Positions 8,721-13,891 of a DNA stretch of 13,891 nt are shown here, piece after piece. The notes beneath the pieces were generated by a model, which saw nothing but the letters and a program-made list of their open reading frames with translations, did no database searches and was not told the origin of the DNA. Source of the DNA: Candidatus Competibacteraceae bacterium. Its GTDB lineage: Bacteria; Pseudomonadota; Gammaproteobacteria; Competibacterales; Competibacteraceae. Made by a program: the position numbers and the translations under genes. The stretch's first letter is position 1. Each line of letters begins with the position of its first letter. The stretch covers positions 1 through 13,891 of the forward strand of contig JAGRHM010000213.1 in the NCBI GenBank assembly GCA_020445005.1, in the 5' to 3' direction.

Positions 8721-8731
8721 GGTATGCCTCC
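8721..8731 (-). promoter_or_regulatory. Ribosome-binding site deciding a TTG start
   Basis: On the minus strand GGAGG (8731-8727) is followed by 6 nt and then TTG (8720-8718). This spacing is near ideal. No ATG or GTG between here and the upstream stop fits; the next ATGs (8690-8688 and 8594-8592) lie within or after the conserved helical segment and lack a comparable Shine-Dalgarno. Confidence 0.7.
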
Positions 8732-8762
8732 AGCAAGCTATTAATTTTCAAATCACTAAACC

Positions 8763-8784
8763 TGCTGACCGCCAATTGCTGACC
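8763..8784. repeat. Direct repeat TGCTGACC x2, 14-bp period (possible operator)
   Basis: Two perfect 8-bp copies lie at 8763-8770 and 8777-8784, separated by GCCAAT. They sit 43-64 bp upstream of the minus-strand start and about 113-134 bp upstream of the plus-strand start. Direct repeats in a divergent promoter region often bind regulators, but no specific regulator family is recognisable from this motif. Confidence 0.4.
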
Positions 8785-8896
8785 TGTGACTGAACGGAGT
8801 GGAGCGCAGCAAGTTTTTTTTTCAAGACTAGACTAAAAACTGTCCTATTTCACCGGACGCCCTGTCTCGCCCACTTAACTCGGGACCTTTGCCAAA

Positions 8897-11800
8897 ATGG
8901 TGAGTACTACCCTCAAACGCTCCCTTGCAAAATGGCTCGGTCGGCAATCCGCCAGACCTTTTTCCTCCTCGGCGCACCGTGAGACCGACCGCTGGCCGAT
9001 CGCCATCATCGGCATGGCGGGCGTTTTTCCCGGCGCCGCGGACTGGCGACAGTTTTGGCGAAATCTGGAATCCGGCGGGCGTTTCATCCGCGAAATCCCG
9101 CCCGAGCGCTTTCCGTGGCGGGATTACTACCACGATTTACGCGAAGGCAGCGAAGCCGCCGCCAGCATCTGGGGCGGCTTCCTCGACGATATCGCCCACT
9201 TTGACGCCGAACGCTTCGGTATCAATCCCCGGCGCGCGGAACGCATGGACCCGGAACAGCGCCTGTTCCTGCATACCGCCTGGCGCACCATCGAAGACGC
9301 CGGCTATCGCCCTGCGCAACTGGCCGGCCCGGAACTGGGCGTTTTCGTCGGCGCCTGCTTCCACAACTACGCCGAACGCCTGCGCTGGGCCGGGGTCAGG
9401 CCCGACGTCGAGCTGATCTATCCTGATCTGATCGCCAACCGGGTCTCGCACTGGCTGGACGCGCGAGGACCCAGTGAATCCATCCACACCGCCTGTTGCA
9501 GTTCCCTAACCGCGCTGCATCGCGCCGTCCGGGCCATCGCCGATGGCGAATGTGAGTGGGCGCTGGCCGGCGGCGTCAGCATCCTGCTGTCCCCCTACTC
9601 ATTTCGCGCCTTCGCTAATGCCGGCGTGGCCTCGCCCAGCGGCGGCGGCCGGGTGTTCGACCAGCAGTCCGACGGCTGGGTGCGCGGGGAAGGCGCCGGC
9701 GCGGTGCTACTGAAACCACTGGCGCGGGCGCTCAGCGATGGCGATGTCATTCATGCCGTGATCGCCGGTTCCGCCGTCGGGCATGGCGGACACACCGGTT
9801 CGCTCCTCGGGCTGCGCCGCGCCGCGCAAATCGCAGCGACCGTCCGCGCGCATCGCCAGGCCGGCGTCGATCCGGCCCAGGTAGGCTACTTGGAAATCCA
9901 AGGCTCCGGCAAGGCCAAGGCCGATCTGGAGGAAATGTTCGCCATGCGCGAGGCGTTTGAACAACTGGGCGACGCCGCGCCCGGTTGCCCGGTCAGTTGC
10001 CTGAAACCGGCCATTGGGCATCTGGAAGCCGCCGCCGGCGTCGCGGCGGTCATCAAGGTGGCCCAGGCCCTGCGCCATGGACGGATTCCCGGCATCGTGG
10101 GCCTGGAGCAACCCCTGGAGGCGCTAGCGGAATTACCCTTTCAATTCTCCAACCGGACCCAACCCTGGGAAGCGCCGCGCGACGAACGGGGCCAACTCCA
10201 ACCGCGCGTAGCCGCCATCAACAGTTTCGCCTATGGCGGGGTCAACGCGCATCTGGTTTTGCGCGAAGCGCCTCCGCTACCCAGAACGCCATTGCCGGAA
10301 CGGGAGCGTCTGCTGGTCTTCTCCGCCGCCGATGCAACGCGCCTGCGCCAAACCGTGGCGACTCTGCATGAGTTTCTGGGCGAGGAATCTTTGCCCCCCT
10401 TCCCCGACATTGCGCACACCTTGCAAATCGGTCGGGAAACGTACCGTTACCGGCTAACAGTGTTGGCCCGGCATTACGAGGAGGCCCGAACTCGCCTCGG
10501 TCAGTGGTTGGCCGGGGAAACGCACATAGCCGGCGTCTGGTCCGGTGAAGCCGTGCAAATGAGTCTGCGGGCCTTTGGCCAGGAACCGGAGGATCGCGAC
10601 TATTTAGCCGCCCTCTGGCGCGCTGGTAAACTGGAAAGCATTGCGGCCCTCTGGTTGCAAGGCGCGCCGATACCCTGGATGGAACTCAACCAGGGGGAAA
10701 AATACCGCCGGGCCTCGTTGCCGCCCACACCGTGGGCAACCACCCGCTTTTGGATCGACAGCAGTCCCGGACCTGCGCTGCCCGTGGAACTGGCGAATGA
10801 TGAGGCGCTGTCCTCAAGAGAATTTCAACCGCCCCAACCGCCCCAACCGCCCGCGCCGTCTCTCCTGAACCCAACAGGCGAACCATCGGCAAGTCCCGAC
10901 CTGGCGACACCCATCCTGGAGACGGTGCGCGCCGTGCTGGGGTTATCTGACCAACCGGGACTGACCGAACGTTCGCTGCCTGACCTTGGCGTAGATTCCC
11001 TGCAAGCCCAGGAGCTGCGCGGCGTTCTGGTCCGCACTCTGGCTATCGATGCGCCGTTATCCATGTTGTTAACCGCTGCTTCGCTCGGCGAACTGGCGCG
11101 ACAACTGGCGACAATGACGAAGACCCATCCCCCGCTGGCAGCCTCTCTCCCCTGGATCAGCGATCATGCGCAACGCTTCGCGCCTTTTCCGCTGACCGAC
11201 ATCCAGTTTTCCTACCTGCTGGGGCGCGGCGACCGTCACGCTCTCGGTGGTCAGGGCTGCCATTTGTACTGGGAATTCGAGCGCGACCACTGGGATGTTG
11301 ACCGGTTGGAGCAGAGCTGGAATCGGCTCATCGCCCGGCATGACATGTTGCGCGCGATCTTTTCCCTGGAAGGCCGCCAGCAGATCTTGCCGGAAGTTCC
11401 TCTCTACCGTCTGGAAATTCGGGACTGGCAAGCCCGGTCCGAAGCCGAGGCGCTGGCGCAATGGGCGGCATGGCGCGCGCAATGTTCGCACGAATGCTTC
11501 GCCGTGGATCGGTGGCCTCTGTTTCGGATTGGCGTGGCGCGTCTGCCGGGGCGGATGCGCCTGCTGCTCAGCATCGACCTGCTGCTGGTCGACGGCATGA
11601 GCCTGTTCCTGCTGCTCAAGGAATGGGCGCAAGGTTACGAGGGCGCGCCCTCTGGCGAAGACCCGCCGTTGTTCCGCGATTATGTTCAGTCCCTGATCGC
11701 GCATCAGCACAGCGAAAGCTGGCGACAGTCTCTAACCTATTGGCAAGAGCGACTGGAGACGCTGCCGCCGGCGCCGGAATTGCCCTTATCAGCCGACCCC

Positions 11801-13891
11801 GCGCTGTTGCGTCAATCCCTCTATCGACGGCTGGAATACCGACTAGCCAAACCGCAGTGGGACCGTCTGGGCGAGCAGGCCCGACAACGGGGGTTGACGC
11901 CGGTAGCTGTGTTGGCAACTGCGTTCGCCGAAACTCTGGCGCGCTGGGCGACCCAGCCGCGCTTCACCCTGAATCTGACCGTAGCGCAGCGCCTGCCTCT
12001 GCATCCGCGCATCGCCGAAACAGTTGGTGATTTCACCTCGAACCTGCTGCTGGTCACCGATTTCAGCGTCCGGGAACCGTTCGCCGCGCGCGCCGCCCGG
12101 CTCGGACAACAGTTGCTGCACGATCTGGAACACGCCCAGGTCAGCGGCGCGCGCGTACTGGGCGAATTGACCCGTCATCGCCGACAACCGGTATTGATGC
12201 CGGTCGTGTTCACCAGCCTGCTGGGCTACGAAGTCACCGGTCAGACTTTGGACGTTGAGGTATTGGGGCGCTTTATAGGCGGCGTCACGCAAACCCCCCA
12301 AGTCTGGCTGGATGCACAGGCTATGATGGTGCGCGAGGGGCTTTACCTGAGCTGGGATGCGGTCGAAGCGCTGTTTGCCGGCCCTCTGCTGGACGCCATG
12401 TTCGCTGCTTTTACCGAACGGGTGACCGAGCTCGCTGAATACCCTGCGTCCTGGGAGCGGGCCAGTAGCCTGTTGCCCGCCGCGCAACGCGCCCGTCGCC
12501 AGGCCGTGAATGCTACCGAGATTCCCTTTCCACCCACGTTGCTGCACGCCGCGTTCTGCAACCAGGCGCGCCGCGCGCCGGAGCGACCGGCGGTGATCGC
12601 CGCCGACCGGCAATTGCGCTATGGCGAACTGGCGCAGCGCGCCGCCGCTCTGGCCAGGGAACTGCAGCAACAGGGTGTACAGCGCAACCAGTTGGTCGCC
12701 GTGGTCATGAACAAAGGCTGGGAGCAGGTCGTTGCGGTGCTGGCGATCCTGCAGGCGGGTGCGGCCTATCTGCCGATCGAAGCCAGCCAGCCGGCGAGGC
12801 GGATTCACGAACTGCTGGAGCTGGGCAAAGTCCGTTTGGCGCTCAGTCAGCAACGGTTGAAGGCTCGCCTGGAATGGCCAGCCCATGTCACCGTTCGCTG
12901 GGTAGACGAAACATGCCCCGTCGCTACGTTACCCATCGAGCAAGGTCCAGCCACGCCAGATGATCTGGCCTATGTCATCTTTACCTCCGGCTCCACCGGC
13001 GTTCCCAAAGGCGTGATGATCCGTCATCACGCCGCCGCCAACACCGTGCATGACATCAACCGGCGCTTCGCGATCACTGCCGAGGATCGCATCCTGGCTC
13101 TGTCGGCGCTCAGTTTCGATCTGTCGGTCTACGATCTGTTCGGACCGCTGTCCGTCGGCGGAGCGCTGGTGCTGCCGAAGCCGGCGCTGCTGCGCGATCC
13201 CCAGGGTCTGGCCCAACAGATCACCCGCGAACGAGTCACGCTGTGGAACTCGGTCCCCAGTTATCTGCAACTGTTGGCCGAGGCGCTGAATGAAAACGAC
13301 CTATCCCTACTCGCTAGTTTACGCCTGGCGCTACTCAGCGGCGACTGGATTCCTCTGTCCTTGCCGGCGCGCGTGCGGACGCTGGCCCCACAGTTGCGCC
13401 TGATCAGTCTCGGCGGCGCCACCGAAGCGGCCATCTGGTCGATTTTTCATCCCATTGACCAGGTTGATCCGGCCTGGCGCAGTATTCCCTACGGGAAGCC
13501 TCTGGCCAATCAGCGCTTTTATGTGCTGAATGAGCACCTGGAGGATTGTCCTGACGATATTCCCGGCGAGTTATATATCGGCGGAATCGGCATCGCTGAG
13601 GGTTACTGGCACGATGACGCGCGCACACAAGCCAGCTTCCCGCATCATCCGGAAACCGGCGAACGACTGTATCGCACTGGCGATCTGGGGCGCTATCGAG
13701 CCGATGGCTCCATCGAATTCCTGGGACGCTGCGACGCCCAAGTCAAGCTGGGCGGTTATCGAGTGGAGCTGGGCGAGGTGGAAGCCGTCGCGCGGCAATG
13801 TTCGGGCATTGAAGAAGTTGCCGCCGTAACGTTCAGCGACACCCACGGCCAACGTCGACTGGCGCTGGGTTATCTGCGCAGTTCCGGCTCG
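8897..13891 (+). CDS. Hybrid PKS/NRPS megasynthase (KS0-ACP-Cy-A[Cys]...), 3' end outside window
   Basis: This protein likely takes a polyketide chain and joins it to cysteine, forming a thiazoline ring. The frame is open from ATG 8897, with an in-frame TAA at 8876, to the last base (1665 codons). Domains by residue: basic/polar leader 1-32; degenerate KS 33-455; post-KS linker with an SLPPTPW motif; Pro-rich linker around 644-652; ACP about 672-740 (Ser701); Cy 761-1191; A domain from 1194, cut just after motif A8. The Shine-Dalgarno is weak (only a GGGA-like stretch near 8882), and a GTG immediately follows the ATG. A PCP must follow outside the window for a working module. There is no AT, as in the divergent gene. 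The product and gene name are not recognised. Confidence 0.95.
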   Translation, partial: MVSTTLKRSLAKWLGRQSARPFSSSAHRETDRWPIAIIGMAGVFPGAADWRQFWRNLESGGRFIREIPPERFPWRDYYHDLREGSEAAASIWGGFLDDIAHFDAERFGINPRRAERMDPEQRLFLHTAWRTIEDAGYRPAQLAGPELGVFVGACFHNYAERLRWAGVRPDVELIYPDLIANRVSHWLDARGPSESIHTACCSSLTALHRAVRAIADGECEWALAGGVSILLSPYSFRAFANAGVASPSGGGRVFDQQSDGWVRGEGAGAVLLKPLARALSDGDVIHAVIAGSAVGHGGHTGSLLGLRRAAQIAATVRAHRQAGVDPAQVGYLEIQGSGKAKADLEEMFAMREAFEQLGDAAPGCPVSCLKPAIGHLEAAAGVAAVIKVAQALRHGRIPGIVGLEQPLEALAELPFQFSNRTQPWEAPRDERGQLQPRVAAINSFAYGGVNAHLVLREAPPLPRTPLPERERLLVFSAADATRLRQTVATLHEFLGEESLPPFPDIAHTLQIGRETYRYRLTVLARHYEEARTRLGQWLAGETHIAGVWSGEAVQMSLRAFGQEPEDRDYLAALWRAGKLESIAALWLQGAPIPWMELNQGEKYRRASLPPTPWATTRFWIDSSPGPALPVELANDEALSSREFQPPQPPQPPAPSLLNPTGEPSASPDLATPILETVRAVLGLSDQPGLTERSLPDLGVDSLQAQELRGVLVRTLAIDAPLSMLLTAASLGELARQLATMTKTHPPLAASLPWISDHAQRFAPFPLTDIQFSYLLGRGDRHALGGQGCHLYWEFERDHWDVDRLEQSWNRLIARHDMLRAIFSLEGRQQILPEVPLYRLEIRDWQARSEAEALAQWAAWRAQCSHECFAVDRWPLFRIGVARLPGRMRLLLSIDLLLVDGMSLFLLLKEWAQGYEGAPSGEDPPLFRDYVQSLIAHQHSESWRQSLTYWQERLETLPPAPELPLSADPALLRQSLYRRLEYRLAKPQWDRLGEQARQRGLTPVAVLATAFAETLARWATQPRFTLNLTVAQRLPLHPRIAETVGDFTSNLLLVTDFSVREPFAARAARLGQQLLHDLEHAQVSGARVLGELTRHRRQPVLMPVVFTSLLGYEVTGQTLDVEVLGRFIGGVTQTPQVWLDAQAMMVREGLYLSWDAVEALFAGPLLDAMFAAFTERVTELAEYPASWERASSLLPAAQRARRQAVNATEIPFPPTLLHAAFCNQARRAPERPAVIAADRQLRYGELAQRAAALARELQQQGVQRNQLVAVVMNKGWEQVVAVLAILQAGAAYLPIEASQPARRIHELLELGKVRLALSQQRLKARLEWPAHVTVRWVDETCPVATLPIEQGPATPDDLAYVIFTSGSTGVPKGVMIRHHAAANTVHDINRRFAITAEDRILALSALSFDLSVYDLFGPLSVGGALVLPKPALLRDPQGLAQQITRERVTLWNSVPSYLQLLAEALNENDLSLLASLRLALLSGDWIPLSLPARVRTLAPQLRLISLGGATEAAIWSIFHPIDQVDPAWRSIPYGKPLANQRFYVLNEHLEDCPDDIPGELYIGGIGIAEGYWHDDARTQASFPHHPETGERLYRTGDLGRYRADGSIEFLGRCDAQVKLGGYRVELGEVEAVARQCSGIEEVAAVTFSDTHGQRRLALGYLRSSGS
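8993..10261 (+). other. Degenerate ketosynthase domain, probable non-elongating KS0
   Basis: Residues 33-455 run from WPIAIIGMAGVFPG to GGVNAHLV. The nucleophile Cys200 is present but in an altered context, HTACCSSL instead of DTACSSSL. The HGTGT motif is QGSGK, so the catalytic His is replaced by Gln335, and the adjoining GDPIE becomes ADLEE. His375 in AIGH and Lys370 remain. In trans-AT PKSs, loss of the HGTGT His marks KS0 domains that accept an acyl chain on Cys but do not condense, passing it to the next ACP. That role is inferred. Confidence 0.85.
10826..10852 (+). repeat. Three perfect tandem copies of CAACCGCCC in the KS0-ACP linker
   Basis: The 9-bp unit CAACCGCCC is repeated three times without error and is in frame, encoding Gln-Pro-Pro three times (residues 644-652). 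Proline-rich spacers between KS linker and ACP are normal in megasynthases. The perfect codon identity suggests recent slippage expansion, so copy number may vary between strains. Confidence 0.85.
10910..11116 (+). other. Acyl carrier protein domain between KS0 and Cy
   Basis: Residues about 672-740 carry the phosphopantetheine site Ser701 in DLGVDSLQ, followed by a helix with QELRG and a short SLGELARQL end. In the KS0-ACP-Cy order this ACP would hold the transferred, non-extended polyketide as donor for the Cy domain. Confidence 0.88.
11177..12469 (+). other. NRPS heterocyclisation (Cy) domain
   Basis: Residues 761-1191. It opens with FPLTDIQFSYLLGR, the Cy1 signature. Instead of the HHxxxDG of condensation domains it has D-x4-D-x2-S (Asp894, Asp899, Ser902 in DLLLVDGMS), which defines Cy domains. 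GDFTSN (around residue 1045) and TQTPQVWLDAQ (1131-1141) match the later Cy motifs. Cy domains form the amide bond to Cys, Ser or Thr and then cyclise and dehydrate to a thiazoline or oxazoline. With the cysteine-specific A domain, thiazoline is expected. Confidence 0.92.
12476..13891 (+). other. NRPS adenylation domain predicted to activate L-cysteine (C-terminus cut)
   Basis: Residues 1194-1665. Motif A3 is FTSGSTGVPKG (Lys1371), A4 FDLSVYD, A5 GGATEAAIW, A7 YRTGDLG, A8 GRCDAQVKLGGYRVELGE. The nine pocket residues, placed by alignment to the GrsA numbering, are Asp1408, Leu1409, Tyr1412, Asn1451, Leu1479, Ser1481, Leu1505, Ile1513 and Trp1514: D-L-Y-N-L-S-L-I-W. This matches a known cysteine code in NRPSs. 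The A10 lysine and any oxidase or methyltransferase insertion between A8 and A9 lie beyond the window. Confidence 0.92.

Larger units (their letters stand above)
8721..8896. promoter_or_regulatory. Divergent intergenic region between the two megasynthase genes
   Basis: This 176-bp non-coding gap is AT-richer than its surroundings and must hold the 5' leader of both genes if each is transcribed from here. It contains the TGCTGACC direct repeat, a T9 run (8814-8822) and a tandem AGACT pair (8825-8834). No clear sigma70 -35/-10 pair with 16-18 bp spacing could be picked with confidence on either strand. Co-regulation of the two divergent genes from this region is inferred from layout. Confidence 0.6.

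Noticed and set aside
8814..8822. T9 run as a possible rho-independent terminator
   Set aside because: No stable GC hairpin precedes it on either strand and no gene ends here; the two flanking genes diverge.
8825..8850. Possible sigma70 promoter for the plus-strand gene
   Set aside because: TTCAAG-like and CTATTT-like hexamers can be paired only with poor matches; not strong enough to call.
11161..11650. Ordinary condensation (C) domain instead of Cy
   Set aside because: The HHxxxDG motif is absent and D-x4-D-x2-S with TQTPQVWLD is present, which is diagnostic of Cy.
11843..12886. Long open minus-strand frame opposite the Cy and A domains
   Set aside because: Antisense to well-conserved Cy and A motifs; low-complexity Gln/Arg-rich translation, no credible start signal.

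Overview
The window is the interior of a hybrid polyketide synthase / non-ribosomal peptide synthetase (PKS/NRPS) cluster. Two giant, divergently transcribed megasynthase genes meet head to head across a 176-bp gap (8721-8896), and both run off the ends of the window. The DNA is GC-rich (roughly 60% by eye), coding is dense, and ribosome-binding signals are bacterial. A Gram-negative bacterium, possibly a proteobacterium, is plausible, but nothing here fixes the taxon.

Minus strand, 1-8720: one uninterrupted frame of 2906 codons from a TTG start preceded by GGAGG. Domain order is N-terminal docking-like helix - KS1 - DH - KR1 - C-methyltransferase - ACP - KS2 - KR2 (cut by the window edge). 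No acyltransferase (AT) lies between any KS and its processing domains, which is the signature of a trans-AT type I PKS. KS1 and KS2 both keep the Cys-His-His triad. Module 1 is equipped to make an alpha-methylated, reduced and dehydrated (enoyl) unit. Module 2 has no DH after its KS and should leave a beta-hydroxyl if KR2 is active.

Plus strand, 8897-13891: one uninterrupted frame of 1665 codons. Domain order is a degenerate KS - ACP - heterocyclisation (Cy) domain - adenylation (A) domain cut by the window edge. This KS keeps its active-site Cys but has Gln in place of the His of HGTGT, so it looks like a non-elongating, translocating KS0. The A-domain pocket reads D-L-Y-N-L-S-L-I-W, a known cysteine code. 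With the Cy motif D-x4-D-x2-S, this predicts cysteine loading and cyclisation to a thiazoline.

Together the genes suggest a trans-AT polyketide chain that is passed through KS0-ACP onto a Cy-A(Cys) module to install a thiazoline, or a thiazole if an oxidase is present outside the window. The order of the two proteins in the assembly line cannot be read from this window. The gap holds a perfect 8-bp direct repeat (TGCTGACC twice, 14-bp period) that could be an operator. No RNA genes, CRISPR arrays or insertion sequences were seen.
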